A stretch of 64,000 nucleotides of DNA from Neorhizobium alkalisoli (GTDB lineage Bacteria; Pseudomonadota; Alphaproteobacteria; Rhizobiales; Rhizobiaceae): the NCBI RefSeq assembly GCF_002968635.1, contig NZ_PVBN01000002.1:496001-560000 (forward strand). Reading direction: 5' to 3'. Shown here piece by piece: positions 9,246-20,794 of this stretch. The notes under the pieces are model-generated. The model had not been told where the DNA came from, ran no database searches, and saw only the letters and a list, made by a program, of their open reading frames with translations. Positions within the stretch are counted from its first letter, which is position 1; every line of letters begins with the position of its first letter. The translations under genes and the position numbers were made by a program.

Positions 9246-10241
9246 ATGCGTAAAACCATGCGCCGTCACCTCGAAGCCACAATAGAAACTTTTCCAATCG
9301 CCGGCTTGTTCACCATTTCGCGCGGCTCAAAGACCGAAGCCGAGGTCGTTACCTGCACGATCCACGAAAACGGCGTGTCCGGGCGCGGCGAATGCGTGCC
9401 CTACAAACGTTATGGCGAAAGCCTGGACGGCGTTCTCTCGGATATCCGATCGATCGCAGAGTCCATCGGCAGCGGCCTGACACGCGAGGAACTGCAGACC
9501 CGGATGAAACCCGGGGCAGCACGGAATGCGGTGGATTGCGCGCTTTGGGATCTGGAGGCGAAGCGCAGTGGCGGCCGGGTAGCGGATCTGATCGGTGCCG
9601 CCAGCCGGAAGCCTCTCGTTACGGCCTTCACGCTTTCACTTGGCGAACCGGCGGCGATGGCCGCCGATGCCCGCAAGAACGCGCAACGTCCGCTGCTCAA
9701 GGTCAAGCTCGGGACCGGGGATGACGAATCGCGGCTCCGCGCTGTTCGCGAGGCGGCTCCGAACTCACGCATCATCGTTGACGCAAACGAAGGATGGACG
9801 GAAGAAAACCTCGCTCATCACATGGCCATCGCGGCGGAAATGAATGTATCGCTCATCGAGCAGCCTCTGCCCGCCGGCAAGGACGCGGCCCTGGCGGGGA
9901 TCCGGCGCCCGGTCTCGGTCTGCGCCGATGAAAGCGTGCACGCGACGAAGGACCTCGAGAGTCTTCGCGACCGCTACGACGCCGTCAACATCAAATTGGA
10001 CAAGACCGGTGGCCTGACAGAGGCGCTGGTTATGAGGGCCGAGGCTCAACGCCTCGGGTTCCTGGTGATGCTCGGCTGCATGGTCGGCTCTTCGCTTGCC
10101 ATGGCTCCGGCCGTTCTGCTGGCACAGGATGCCGATTACGCCGATCTCGACGGGCCGCTTCTGCTTGCAGAGGATAGGCCGAATGGCCTTCGTTACGAAG
10201 GCTCGCTGGTTTATCCGCCGGACGAAAGCCTTTGGGGCTGA
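9246..10241 (+). CDS. dgcA: Dipeptide epimerase / N-acetyl-D-Glu racemase (enolase superfamily)
   Basis: 331 aa, muconate-lactonizing subgroup of the enolase superfamily. The catalytic and metal residues are visible: K152-x-K154, D179 (VDAN), E205 (IEQPLP), D228 (CADES) and K250/K253 (NIKLDK). The C-terminal DLDGP (300-304) is typical of L-Ala-D/L-Glu epimerases and of the N-acetyl-D-glutamate racemase DgcA. Either role is possible: recycling of murein dipeptides or use of D-glutamate. The usual partner dgcN is not in the window. ATGs at 9246 and 9258 are both possible starts; 9258 has slightly better spacing to AGGGA. The 3' end overlaps the convergent MFS gene by 31 bp. Confidence 0.85.
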   Translation: MRKTMRRHLEATIETFPIAGLFTISRGSKTEAEVVTCTIHENGVSGRGECVPYKRYGESLDGVLSDIRSIAESIGSGLTREELQTRMKPGAARNAVDCALWDLEAKRSGGRVADLIGAASRKPLVTAFTLSLGEPAAMAADARKNAQRPLLKVKLGTGDDESRLRAVREAAPNSRIIVDANEGWTEENLAHHMAIAAEMNVSLIEQPLPAGKDAALAGIRRPVSVCADESVHATKDLESLRDRYDAVNIKLDKTGGLTEALVMRAEAQRLGFLVMLGCMVGSSLAMAPAVLLAQDADYADLDGPLLLAEDRPNGLRYEGSLVYPPDESLWG

Positions 10242-11398
10242 AGCCGGACTGCCAGCGCAATCGTCGCAAGCCCTATGAGCGATAGCAGTGACATGACGTT
10301 ATAGCTTGCCAGGCCGAACTCCCGGTAGATCATCCCGGACAACAAGGTCGAAAGCGCCAGAAAGGTGCCGTTATAGAAAACATAAGCGCCCTGCATGGAC
10401 GATTCCTGATCCTCCTGCACGGATTCGACCAGACGGTTCTGCAATCCGATATGCACGAATGCGAACGTAAAGGCATGCGTGCATTGAAGAGCGAAATACC
10501 CCCAGAAGCCGAGCGGCAGTGGAAACAGCGTCCAACGAAGGGCCGCCACGGCACAGCCCACGCGCATGAGCGTCCACCACGGGACGCGGCGCGCAATCCA
10601 TCCCCCGGCAAAGAAGACCAGGATTTCGGAGATCACCGCCGCACTCCAGAGAACTCCGATCGAGCCGCTTGAAAAGCCGATCTGCTGCCAATGGATGCTG
10701 CCGAACGTGTAGAACATGCCATGGCTTGCCTGGCCGATAGACGCGCCGATCATCAATACGTGCAGATCGATCCGCCTCAGCGAACTCGGCTGCAGCCCCC
10801 TGCCGACGTCTGGCCGAGTCACCGCCCGCCCAAGCCGCGGTGCGGCGAAGGCGGCAGCGATCGTCAGAAGGAAGCCGAACGTAATTACCGGCGGGATGAC
10901 TTGAAAGCCCCATAATCCGCGCAGTTCCCCGGCCACCAAGGCCACCGCGACGAAACCGATCGATCCCCAGACGCGCATCGAACCATATTGGAACCCCCAC
11001 CGCCGCACCCCGGTGACCGCGATGGCTTCCACGATCGGAGCATAAGGGGCGAAGACTGCCGCCTGAATACCGACAATCAGAAGGACCGGCCAGAATTCGC
11101 GAGTGAAGAACATGGCGAGCGCCGTTAACAACGACAACGCGCCAGACCAGGCGAGCATCAATGTCCGCTCGCTTAGCCTGTCGGCAAAAACGCCGGCCAC
11201 CGGCGCGGCAAATACCCGCAAGAGAAGTTGCGCGGCAAGCACAACCCCGATTTCAAATTCGGAGAAGGCGAGTCCGTCGAGCCACACCGGCAGGTAAGGC
11301 AAAATGACGCCGTTCACCCCCAACGGCGCGCCATACGCGAGCGCGCAGCGCAATTGGAAAAACCGGGGCGCGGCGGGCGCCGTCTGTGCAGGAATCAC
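10211..11398 (-). CDS. MFS transporter (MFS_1-like / HcaT-type)
   Basis: 395 aa with about twelve hydrophobic segments. The N-terminal pattern FFQLRCALAYGAPLGVNGVILPYLPVWL matches the MFS_1-like group that includes the 3-phenylpropionate transporter HcaT. The start is a GTG at 11398, and no strong ribosome site precedes it. The gene follows the LpxH-like gene on the same strand after 105 bases and overlaps the 3' end of the convergent epimerase gene. Substrate unknown; pairing with the epimerase might point to a peptide or organic acid, but that is only a guess. Confidence 0.8.
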   Translation of the reverse strand: MIPAQTAPAAPRFFQLRCALAYGAPLGVNGVILPYLPVWLDGLAFSEFEIGVVLAAQLLLRVFAAPVAGVFADRLSERTLMLAWSGALSLLTALAMFFTREFWPVLLIVGIQAAVFAPYAPIVEAIAVTGVRRWGFQYGSMRVWGSIGFVAVALVAGELRGLWGFQVIPPVITFGFLLTIAAAFAAPRLGRAVTRPDVGRGLQPSSLRRIDLHVLMIGASIGQASHGMFYTFGSIHWQQIGFSSGSIGVLWSAAVISEILVFFAGGWIARRVPWWTLMRVGCAVAALRWTLFPLPLGFWGYFALQCTHAFTFAFVHIGLQNRLVESVQEDQESSMQGAYVFYNGTFLALSTLLSGMIYREFGLASYNVMSLLSLIGLATIALAVRLQPQRLSSGG

Positions 11399-11503
11399 GA
11401 TTTCACGGGTAGGTTGCTGAAACTTGCAGCTTACCTAACACAGAGCCCCGCCCCTGCCTATGGCAAGAAATGACCCTGGGCACCGCTCTATAAGTCGCTC
11501 GCG

Positions 11504-12319
11504 TCAGGCCGCCTGCATATCCTCGAGGACCGGCGGTTTCGCCAGCGCCTTGATCTCGGCGACAGCGCTATCTCGCTGCCAGGAGATCATTTCAAGCGTG
11601 CCATCCTGGTGTTCGACGATTGCCGTGCAGCTTTCCACCCAGTCGCCGGTATTGACATAGTGGATGCCGTCAATGTCTTCCATCACCGCATGGTGAATAT
11701 GACCGCAGATCACGCCTTCCACGTTATGGCGGCGCGCCTCTTCGGCCACGACGCGCTGGAACTCGCCGATGAAGTTGACCGCATGCTTGACCTGCAGCTT
11801 TGCCCAGGCGGAGAAGGACCAATAGGGCATGCCGAGGCGTCTGCGGATGGCCGCGAGGCCGAGGTTGATGACGATCGCCGCGTCGTAGGCCCAGTCGCCG
11901 AGATAGGCGAGCAGACGGGCATTTCGAACGACCACATCGAACTCGTCGCCGTGCAGCACGAGATATTTCCTGCCGTCCGCCATCTCGTGGATAGCCCGCT
12001 CGGCCACCTCTATCCCGCCGAAATGGGTGCCGGGAAACGACCGGAGAAATTCATCGTGATTGCCGGGGATATAGACGATGCGGGTTCCCTTGCGCGCCTT
12101 GCGCAGAAGCTTCTGCACGACATCGTTGCAACCCTGCGGCCAATACCAATTCCGCTTCAGCCGCCAGCCGTCGATAATGTCGCCCACAAGAAAAATGGTA
12201 TCGGCTTCATGATAACGCAGGAAGTCCAGCAGGAAGTCAGTTCGGGCGGCCTTCGAGCCGAGATGCACGTCCGAAATGAAGAGCGTTCTGAAATGCCTTG
12301 TTTCCACTTGCCCGGTCAC
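11504..12319 (-). CDS. LpxH-like metallophosphoesterase (UDP-2,3-diacylglucosamine diphosphatase family)
   Basis: 271 aa. All metallophosphoesterase motifs are present: D17-x-H19, GD47, GNHD (86-89), H123 in HGDEFD, and GHIHH near the C-terminus. Best fit is the COG2908/LpxH branch, whose founder hydrolyses UDP-2,3-diacylglucosamine to lipid X. Many alphaproteobacteria use the unrelated LpxI for that step, so the substrate here may differ. The start is a GTG at 12319 with AAAGGA seven bases upstream. It is divergent from the malic enzyme gene across 218 bp in which I see no clear promoter. Confidence 0.82.
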   Translation of the reverse strand: MTGQVETRHFRTLFISDVHLGSKAARTDFLLDFLRYHEADTIFLVGDIIDGWRLKRNWYWPQGCNDVVQKLLRKARKGTRIVYIPGNHDEFLRSFPGTHFGGIEVAERAIHEMADGRKYLVLHGDEFDVVVRNARLLAYLGDWAYDAAIVINLGLAAIRRRLGMPYWSFSAWAKLQVKHAVNFIGEFQRVVAEEARRHNVEGVICGHIHHAVMEDIDGIHYVNTGDWVESCTAIVEHQDGTLEMISWQRDSAVAEIKALAKPPVLEDMQAA

Positions 12320-12537
12320 GAAGTCGTCCTTTCGTTGCCGCTTCTTTCGTTTTCAAAACCAGACTCGTGTTTCAGGATGATGACAGGGCTCGGGAAAACC
12401 CCGCTCGACGGCCCTCCGGCATCGCTCCAATTTCCGCCACGAGCGCAAATTAGCTGCTGTCGCACCCGGCTGATTGATGTAAGGAGGGTTCTCTCCTTTC
12501 CACCAGCCCACGCAGAACAGACAAGCCAGGAGGAACC

Positions 12538-14865
12538 ATGAACGCGCAGGATAAACCGAAATCGCCGGCCGTGCCGGTCAGCGGCGATCTCGACGAGCAG
12601 GCGCTGTTCTTCCACCGCTATCCTCGCCCGGGCAAGCTCGAAATCCAGGCGACCAAACCGCTCGGCAATCAGCGCGACCTGGCGCTCGCCTATTCTCCGG
12701 GTGTCGCCGCCCCCTGTCTCGCGATCCGCGACAATCCCGATGCCGCTGCCGACTTCACCGCCCGTTCCAATCTCGTCGCGGTCGTTTCCAACGGCACCGC
12801 CGTACTCGGCCTCGGCAATATCGGCCCGCTGGCATCGAAACCGGTGATGGAGGGCAAAGCCGTCCTCTTCAAGAAATTCGCCGGCATCGATGTCTTTGAC
12901 ATCGAAATCGACGCTCCCGGCATCGAGGCGATGGTCTCTACCATCTCGGCGCTGGAGCCGACCTTCGGCGGGATCAACCTGGAAGATATCAAATCTCCGG
13001 AATGTTTCGAAGTCGAGCGCCGGTTGCGCGAGAAGATGAACATTCCGGTATTCCACGACGACCAGCATGGGACGGCGATCATCGTCGCCGCTGCGATCCT
13101 GAACGGGCTGGAACTTGCGGGCAAGAATATCGGCGACGTGAAGATCGTCACGTCCGGTGCCGGCGCCGCAGCGCTCGCCTGTCTGCATCTCCTCGTTTCG
13201 CTCGGAGCGAAGAAGGAAAACATCTGGGTCCATGACATCGAAGGCCTTGTCTATGACGGCCGCAACACGCTCATGGACGAGTGGAAGGAAATCTACGCCC
13301 AGAAATCCGACAAGCGTGTTCTGGCGGACAGCATCGACGATGCCGATGTCTTCCTCGGATTGTCCGCCGCCGGCGTGCTGAAGCCTGAACTGCTTGCGCG
13401 CATGGCGCCGAAGCCACTCATCATGGCACTCGCCAACCCGACACCGGAAATCATGCCGGAACTCGCCCGCGCCGCCCGTCCCGACGCGATGATCTGCACC
13501 GGCCGTTCGGACTTTCCGAACCAGGTCAACAACGTCCTCTGCTTCCCCTACATCTTCCGCGGTGCGCTGGATTGCGGCGCCCGGACGATCAACGAGGAAA
13601 TGAAGATGGCGGCGGTCAAGGCGATCGCCGCACTTGCCCGCGAGGAAGTCTCCGACGTAGCGGCTCGCGCCTATTCCGGCGAAACACCCGTCTTCGGCTC
13701 CGACTATCTCATCCCCTCGCCCTTCGATCCCCGGCTCATCCTGCGCATCGCGCCGGCCGTGGCAAAAGCCGCCGCCGAAACCGGGGTCGCCTCCCGGCCG
13801 ATCCAGGACTTCGACGCCTACCTGGATCAGCTGAACCGCTTCGTCTGGCGCTCGGGCTTTGTCATGAAGCCGATTTTCGCCGCCGCCAAGACCTCGGAAA
13901 AGAAGCGCGTGATCTTTGCCGAGGGCGAAGATGAGCGCGTGCTTCGCGCCGCCCAGGTGTTGCTGGAGGAAAAGACAGCGGCGCCCATCCTCATCGGCCG
14001 CCCTTCGGTCATCGAGGCGCGCCTGCAGCGCTTTGGCATTCGCATTCGGCCGGAGGTCGATTTCGCAGTCGTCAATCCGGAAGATGATCCGCGGTACCGC
14101 GAATATGTCGATGAGTATATCGCTCTGGTGGGGCGCAGGGGCATCAATCCGGAGACTGCCCGCACGATCGTGCGCACCAACAGCACGGTCATCGGCGCCC
14201 TTGCCGTCAAGCGCGGCGAGGCCGACGCACTGATTTGCGGCGTAGAAGGCGGCTATGACCGGCATTTGCGCGACGTCGAGCAGATTATCGGTAAAAGGGA
14301 GGGGGTCTGCGCCTTCTCGGGTCTGAGCCTCCTGATCTCTCAACGCGGCGCAATTTTCTTCACGGATACATTCGTGAACTACAATCCTTCGGCGCAGGAA
14401 ATCGCCGAAATCACCGTTCTCGCCTCCCAGGAAGTCCAGCGGTTCGGCATCGTCCCGAAAGCAGCGTTGATCTGCCATTCCAATTTCGGTTCCCGTGACT
14501 CCGAAAGCGCCCAGAAGATGCGTGCGGCCCTCAGCCTGATACGTAAACAGGCTCCTCAGCTGGAAGTCGACGGCGAGATGCAGGGCGGCTCGGCCCTTTC
14601 GGAGGAGTTGCGCAAGCGCGCCCTGCCGGACAGCTCGCTGACCGGAGAGGCCAATCTTCTGATCTTCCCGAACCTGGATGCAGCCAATATTTCGCTGGGC
14701 ATCGTTCGCAATCTCACCGATGCACTTCACGTCGGGCCGATTCTGCTGGGAACGGCGCTGCCGGCGCATATCCTCTCCCCCTCGGTCACATCGCGCGGCG
14801 TGGTGAATATGGCAGCCTTGGCGGTGGTGGAGGCCTCGCAACCGGATTTCGCCCTGCCGTCCTAG
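12538..14865 (+). CDS. maeB: NADP-dependent malic enzyme with C-terminal phosphotransacetylase-like domain
   Basis: 775 aa. The N-terminal half is malic enzyme: [10 protein letters not shown] near residue 51, [20 protein letters not shown], the metal site [12 protein letters not shown], and the NADP fold starting at [10 protein letters not shown] (about 204). From about residue 440 it resembles phosphotransacetylase ([24 protein letters not shown]), a domain that regulates rather than acetylates in studied MaeB proteins. The reaction is malate to pyruvate and CO2, important for growth on dicarboxylates. Rhizobia have two such fusions, Dme (NAD) and Tme (NADP); I cannot tell which this is. AGGAGG at 12528-12533 fixes the ATG. 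Confidence 0.93.
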   Translation: MNAQDKPKSPAVPVSGDLDEQALFFHRYPRPGKLEIQATKPLGNQRDLALAYSPGVAAPCLAIRDNPDAAADFTARSNLVAVVSNGTAVLGLGNIGPLASKPVMEGKAVLFKKFAGIDVFDIEIDAPGIEAMVSTISALEPTFGGINLEDIKSPECFEVERRLREKMNIPVFHDDQHGTAIIVAAAILNGLELAGKNIGDVKIVTSGAGAAALACLHLLVSLGAKKENIWVHDIEGLVYDGRNTLMDEWKEIYAQKSDKRVLADSIDDADVFLGLSAAGVLKPELLARMAPKPLIMALANPTPEIMPELARAARPDAMICTGRSDFPNQVNNVLCFPYIFRGALDCGARTINEEMKMAAVKAIAALAREEVSDVAARAYSGETPVFGSDYLIPSPFDPRLILRIAPAVAKAAAETGVASRPIQDFDAYLDQLNRFVWRSGFVMKPIFAAAKTSEKKRVIFAEGEDERVLRAAQVLLEEKTAAPILIGRPSVIEARLQRFGIRIRPEVDFAVVNPEDDPRYREYVDEYIALVGRRGINPETARTIVRTNSTVIGALAVKRGEADALICGVEGGYDRHLRDVEQIIGKREGVCAFSGLSLLISQRGAIFFTDTFVNYNPSAQEIAEITVLASQEVQRFGIVPKAALICHSNFGSRDSESAQKMRAALSLIRKQAPQLEVDGEMQGGSALSEELRKRALPDSSLTGEANLLIFPNLDAANISLGIVRNLTDALHVGPILLGTALPAHILSPSVTSRGVVNMAALAVVEASQPDFALPS

Positions 14866-14973
14866 GCTTGCATGGAGTGAACCCGCTGATGGCGTTGGCG
14901 TGCTTATAATATTATCAACCGGCCTGTCTCATGATGCGGTTTACCGACTCTAGAGATTGCCGGAACATCGACC

Positions 14974-15639
14974 ATGCGTATTCGCAGCCTGCTGCTCGCT
15001 CCTATTATGCTCGCGCCCAGCGTCGTTTCTGCGCGAGATGTGGCGATTTGCGCAGCGCTCTACCGGCAACTCAACAACGCCCCGCAAATCATCGGCAGCA
15101 CCGCCGAGATGCGGCGCTATTCGCAACATCTCGGCGAGATCAACAGCGACGTCCGTCAGCTCCGCATCGAGATGCGCCGCGCCGGCTGTGGCGGCAGCAT
15201 CGTCGTCTTCGGCAGCGCTGATGGCGGTGTCTGCGACGAAATGCGCGATGCGCTCGGCGCCATGGAGCGTGAGCGCGACGCGTTGACGGCGGAACGCCAG
15301 AATGCACGCCAGCTCTGGCGAACGTCGGACGAACGCAATGCCATTCTGGCGTCGATCCGATCAAACGCCTGCGTTCCCTCCGATGTCGAGGAGGAGCGAA
15401 AAGAACGGCTGAAGGTACAAGGGATCGAATTACCGCAGCCGGAGCCCTATTCCGGAATCACCGATTTGCGGACGCAGGATCCGCGGGAAACGAAGGCGGC
15501 GAACCAGCCGCCGCCCCCACCGCTGGAGCGCGCTTACGACCCGAATAGGAAAGTCCGGATGGTCGGCCCCCAGTTTCTGCCGGATGAAAGCATTGATCTT
15601 GCCAATCCGAAGTCTACCGGTCCACAACCCCAGCAGTGA
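14974..15639 (+). CDS. Secreted protein of unknown function
   Basis: 221 aa. A signal peptide is clear (MRIRSLLLAPIMLAPSVVSA, cleavage before RD). The mature part has four Cys (CAALY, AGCGG, GVCDE, SNACV), a helical heptad-rich centre with many Arg/Glu, and a Pro-rich tail (QPPPPP) with low-complexity ending. The N-terminal layout recalls rhizobial DUF2865 proteins, but the C-terminal part typical of those is not present, so I leave the family open. It stops one base before the convergent bluB stop and follows maeB by 108 bp. Confidence 0.7.
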   Translation: MRIRSLLLAPIMLAPSVVSARDVAICAALYRQLNNAPQIIGSTAEMRRYSQHLGEINSDVRQLRIEMRRAGCGGSIVVFGSADGGVCDEMRDALGAMERERDALTAERQNARQLWRTSDERNAILASIRSNACVPSDVEEERKERLKVQGIELPQPEPYSGITDLRTQDPRETKAANQPPPPPLERAYDPNRKVRMVGPQFLPDESIDLANPKSTGPQPQQ

Positions 15640-16407
<768 letters not shown>

Positions 16408-16411
16408 CTAT

Positions 16412-16570
16412 CTCGACAGGCCGGTCTTCTGACTTGGCTTCATTCGCTCGCCGCTGCCTTCCCGGAGATCCAGTGGCATCTACTCTGCGGCAGGCGTCCG
16501 CCTCACAGCGTTGGGCACGTTCCGGTCTTGCACCAGATTCCCGATTCTCCTGCCAGCGGCAGGCACCTGA
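16412..16570 (-). promoter_or_regulatory. Cobalamin (B12) riboswitch upstream of bluB
   Basis: Read on the minus strand, the leader contains the conserved elements in order: GGTGCC start, GGGAATCTGGTGCAAGACCGG, GCCACTGG, GGGAAGGC, and the B12 box GCCAAGTCAGAAGACCGGCC (16438-16419). Between aptamer and bluB an 11-bp imperfect hairpin (16374-16347) ends ten bases before the GGGGA ribosome site. It has no T-run, so control of translation start is more likely than termination. Confidence 0.95.
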
Positions 16571-16612
16571 CATCTCGGGTTATGCCCGAGCGGCCTCACG
16601 CATTCAAGCCTC

Positions 16613-17449
<837 letters not shown>

Positions 17450-17454
17450 GGCAG

Positions 17455-19128
17455 TTACCGATCCCGGAACCGGTTGGTGATCGGATAGCGCCGGTCTCGG
17501 CCGAAGTTCTTCTTGGTGATCTTCACGCCCGGAGCAGATTGCCTGCGCTTGTATTCGGCAAGGTAAAGCAGGTGCTCAATTCGGTGGACGGTCGCCAGGT
17601 CGTGCCCCCGGGCCACGATTTCTTCGGTGCCCATTTCCAGTTCGACCAGGCATTCCAGAATGTCGTCGAGCATCGGATAAGGCGGCAGGGAATCCTGATC
17701 GGTCTGGTTGGGGCGCAGCTCCGCAGATGGCGCCTTGGCAAGGATGTTCTTCGGGATGACCTCACCCCCGGACCCCAGCGCGCCGGGCGGCAGATGCTCG
17801 TTGCGCCATGCCGACAGACCGTAGACCTGCATCTTGTAGAGATCCTTGATCGGATTGAAGCCACCGTTCATGTCGCCGTAAAGCGTCGCATAACCCACCG
17901 ACATTTCTGACTTGTTGCCGGTCGTCACCACCATGGAACCGAACTTGTTGGAGATCGCCATCAGGATCGTTCCGCGGGCGCGGCTCTGCAGGTTCTCTTC
18001 CGTGATGCCCTCGTCTGTTCCCTCGAACAGTTCCGCCAGCGCGGACGAAAATCCGTCCACCGGCTCGGCGATCGCAACGATGTCGTAGCGGCACCCAAGG
18101 GCTTTGGCGCAATCAGCCGCATCCTTCAGCGATTCATCCGAGGTGTAGCGGTAGGGCAGCATCACCGTGCGCACTCGCTCCTCGCCCAGGGCATCCACGG
18201 CGATTGCCGCGCAGAGCGCCGAGTCGATACCGCCGGAAAGGCCCAGAACGACCGATTTGAACCCGTTCTTATTGACATAGTCACGGAAGCCCAGCAGGCA
18301 GGCGCGATAATCCGCTTCCTCTTTTTCGGGAATACGGGCCATCGGGCCGCGCGTACAACGCCAGCTGTCGTCGACCTTCTTCCATTCGGTGACCGTGATT
18401 GCCGGTTCGAACTGGCTCATCTGGAAGGCGAGCGTCTTGTCGGCGTTGAAGGCGAAGCTTGCGCCGTCGAAGACGAGCTCGTCCTGCCCCCCCACCTGGT
18501 TGGCGAACAGCAACGGCAGGCCGCTTTCGATCACCTGACGCAGTGCGACCTGATGGCGGACATCCACTTTACCGCGATAGTATGGGGAGCCGTTCGGCAC
18601 CAGCAGGATGTCGGCTCCGCTTTCGGCCAGCGTCTCGCAGACGCCCATGTCGTTCCAGATTTCTTCGCAGATCGGGATGCCGATCCTGACGCCGCGGAAG
18701 TTGTACGGTCCTGAAATCGACCCTTCGGCGAAAACGCGTTTCTCATCGAACTCGCCGTAGTTCGGCAGATCGACCTTGTCTCGTATTGCGACGATCTTGC
18801 CGCCGTCCAGCAGAGCCACCGCATTGTGCCGGCCGGCCTCCCCCTGCCGCGGAAAGCCGATAACGACGCCTGGGCCGCCATCGGCGGTGTCGGCGGCAAG
18901 CTGCTCGACAGCCTTCCGGCAGGCCGCCAAGAAAGCAGGTTTGAGGACGATGTCTTCCGGCGGATATCCGGAGATAAAAAGCTCGGTAAAGAGAATGAGG
19001 TCCGCCTCTTCGCCCGCGGCGTCCCTGCGCGCTTCCCGCGCAAGGGCCAGATTACCGGCGACATCGCCGACAGTCGGGTTGAGTTGAGCGACGGCAATGC
19101 GGAGAGTCTGGCGGATATCGTGGGTCAT
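17455..19128 (-). CDS. nadE: Glutamine-dependent NAD+ synthase
   Basis: 557 aa from the ATG at 19128; an open frame runs 126 codons further upstream but lacks family similarity. The N-terminal nitrilase-type glutaminase shows E49 (FTEL), K118 (RDKVDLP) and C154 (CEEIW). The C-terminal synthetase has the pyrophosphatase loop LSGGIDS (297-303) and KSEMSVGY. It converts nicotinate adenine dinucleotide, ATP and glutamine to NAD+, the last step of NAD synthesis. The divergent neighbour is pncA, which supplies nicotinate for the same pathway. Confidence 0.95.
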   Translation of the reverse strand: MTHDIRQTLRIAVAQLNPTVGDVAGNLALAREARRDAAGEEADLILFTELFISGYPPEDIVLKPAFLAACRKAVEQLAADTADGGPGVVIGFPRQGEAGRHNAVALLDGGKIVAIRDKVDLPNYGEFDEKRVFAEGSISGPYNFRGVRIGIPICEEIWNDMGVCETLAESGADILLVPNGSPYYRGKVDVRHQVALRQVIESGLPLLFANQVGGQDELVFDGASFAFNADKTLAFQMSQFEPAITVTEWKKVDDSWRCTRGPMARIPEKEEADYRACLLGFRDYVNKNGFKSVVLGLSGGIDSALCAAIAVDALGEERVRTVMLPYRYTSDESLKDAADCAKALGCRYDIVAIAEPVDGFSSALAELFEGTDEGITEENLQSRARGTILMAISNKFGSMVVTTGNKSEMSVGYATLYGDMNGGFNPIKDLYKMQVYGLSAWRNEHLPPGALGSGGEVIPKNILAKAPSAELRPNQTDQDSLPPYPMLDDILECLVELEMGTEEIVARGHDLATVHRIEHLLYLAEYKRRQSAPGVKITKKNFGRDRRYPITNRFRDR

Positions 19129-19344
19129 GGCAAACGATCTAGCGCCCGCAGATGACGCCGGCAACATTGCTCCGAGGAATTTTTGCAATCTTTCAAACGG
19201 ATGACTGATCTGGGGTAGGCTGCGATGGGCGTTCACACCCGGAGTGTTCCCTAACCCGCCCGTGGAGAAGCTTTGCATTCGCCGGCTTGATCCTTCCAGC
19301 CATGATTGGCATTTTGTCGGAAGCAAGATTCGGAGGAAGTCGCA

Positions 19345-19971
19345 ATGAAGGCCCTGCTGCTGATCGACATCCAGAACGGCTTCTGCCCCGGTGGCAACCT
19401 GCCCGTGCCCCACGGCGACGAGGTGGTGCCGATCGCCAATCGGCTGATCGAAGACGGGGGATACGACGTTATCGTCGCTTCCCAGGACTGGCATCCGAAA
19501 AATCATGGCAGCTTCGCCTCACAGCATCCCGGAAAGAAGCCTTTCGAAATGGGGGAACTTTCGGGAAAGCCGCAGGTCATGTGGCCCGACCATTGCATCC
19601 AGGAAACGCCGGATGCGGAGTTCCATCCCGACCTCAATATCGCCGCTGTAGACTACGTTCAGCAGAAGGGCGAAAACCCGGCGGTCGACAGCTATTCCGC
19701 CTTTAGGGACAACGATCAGGCCGCATTCACAGGATTGGCGGGCTATCTGAGAGCCCAACAGGTGAAGGAACTCGACATCTGCGGTCTCGCAACCGACTAT
19801 TGTGTGAAATATTCCGCGCTGGACGCGGTTGAAATGCTTCCGGACATCACGGTGTGCTTCATCGAGGATGCAAGCCGCGGGATCGATCCAGCGGGCGTCA
19901 AGGCGGCCATCGCCGAGATGAAAACCAAAGGCGTCGGTATCGTGACGAGCGCCGAGATTCTCGCCGATTGA
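19345..19971 (+). CDS. pncA: Nicotinamidase
   Basis: 208 aa. The cysteine-hydrolase triad is D8, K108 and C153 (GLATDYCV), with the metal site in QDWHPKNH (47-54) and H83 (WPDHC). It deamidates nicotinamide to nicotinate for NAD salvage. The ATG at 19345 has GGAGGA eight bases upstream; an earlier ATG at 19306 would put unrelated residues in front. The gene lies divergently opposite nadE with 216 bp between, in which I saw no definite promoter. Confidence 0.95.
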   Translation: MKALLLIDIQNGFCPGGNLPVPHGDEVVPIANRLIEDGGYDVIVASQDWHPKNHGSFASQHPGKKPFEMGELSGKPQVMWPDHCIQETPDAEFHPDLNIAAVDYVQQKGENPAVDSYSAFRDNDQAAFTGLAGYLRAQQVKELDICGLATDYCVKYSALDAVEMLPDITVCFIEDASRGIDPAGVKAAIAEMKTKGVGIVTSAEILAD

Positions 19972-20076
19972 CGCAGCCGACTACCCGCACAGTTCAGCGG
20001 AATCGATCGTTCCATCAGCCATATTCAATTGCGCTGAATGCTGCACGGCTCTAAAGCGTGCGGAAAGGACTTTTTT

Positions 20077-20793
20077 ATGAATCGCGAAGACGTCATCGAT
20101 GGCCTGAAGGGCGGAGCTATCATTGCGATTTCCTCCGCGCCCTTTGCGATCCTGTTCGGCGCCGTCGCTGTCGACAACGGCTTGTCGGTCCTGGATGCGG
20201 CCGTCATGAGCGCCACCGTCTACGCAGGCGCAAGCCAATTGGTCGGCATCGAGCTTTTTGGCCATAACGTCGCACCCTGGCTGATCGTGCTCTCGATCTT
20301 CGCAGTCAACTTCCGGCATATCCTTTATTCCGCGGCGCTGACCCGCTTCATCAGCCACTTTTCGCCGATCCAGAAGTTCTTCACCTTTTTCCTGTTGACC
20401 GACCCGCAATTCGCCGAGGCGGTGAAGCGTGGCGAAGATGGCCGGGGTGTGAGCTTTGAGTGGTATCTCGGTTTCGGGCTCTCGATCTATTTCCCCTGGC
20501 TGTTCTTCAGCGCCGTCGGAGCCTGGTTCGGAAGCATGATGGGCGATCCCCGAACATTGGCAATCGACGTCCTGTTGCCGACATATTTCCTGGGATTGGT
20601 GCTCGCATTCCGCCAGCGCTCTGGTTTCTATCCCGTCGTATTTGCCAGCACGCTCGGCTCCATCGCCGCCTATCATCTCGTCGGCTCCCCATGGCATGTC
20701 AGCATTGGCGCGGCTGTTGGGGTCGCGGTGGCGGCATTGCTGCCGCTACCCGCAAGCGAACCGAAGCCCATCGCCGAAGAGGCGGAGGCCTGA
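20077..20793 (+). CDS. azlC: Branched-chain amino acid exporter, large subunit
   Basis: 238 aa, AzlC family, with about five to six membrane segments. Family features include the early GAIIAISSAPFAILFG and the central YAGASQLVGIELFG followed by FAVNFRHILYSA. With AzlD it forms an exporter of branched-chain or related amino acids. The ATG at 20077 follows AAAGGA; the upstream frame is not conserved-looking. azlD begins one base after the stop. Confidence 0.93.
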   Translation: MNREDVIDGLKGGAIIAISSAPFAILFGAVAVDNGLSVLDAAVMSATVYAGASQLVGIELFGHNVAPWLIVLSIFAVNFRHILYSAALTRFISHFSPIQKFFTFFLLTDPQFAEAVKRGEDGRGVSFEWYLGFGLSIYFPWLFFSAVGAWFGSMMGDPRTLAIDVLLPTYFLGLVLAFRQRSGFYPVVFASTLGSIAAYHLVGSPWHVSIGAAVGVAVAALLPLPASEPKPIAEEAEA

Positions 20794-20794
20794 C

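Noticed and set aside
12481..12498. AAGGAG/CTCCTT 6-bp hairpin before maeB
   Set aside because: Short, 40 bases upstream of the real ribosome site, no T-run; too weak to call a regulator.
12316..14841. 841-codon open frame antisense to maeB
   Set aside because: The sense frame encodes an unmistakable malic enzyme with all motifs and a strong ribosome site; the antisense protein is low-complexity Arg/Gly/Asp-rich.
16574..16590. CTCGGG/CCCGAG hairpin between the TolB-like gene and the riboswitch
   Set aside because: Six base pairs, no T-run; not convincing as a terminator.
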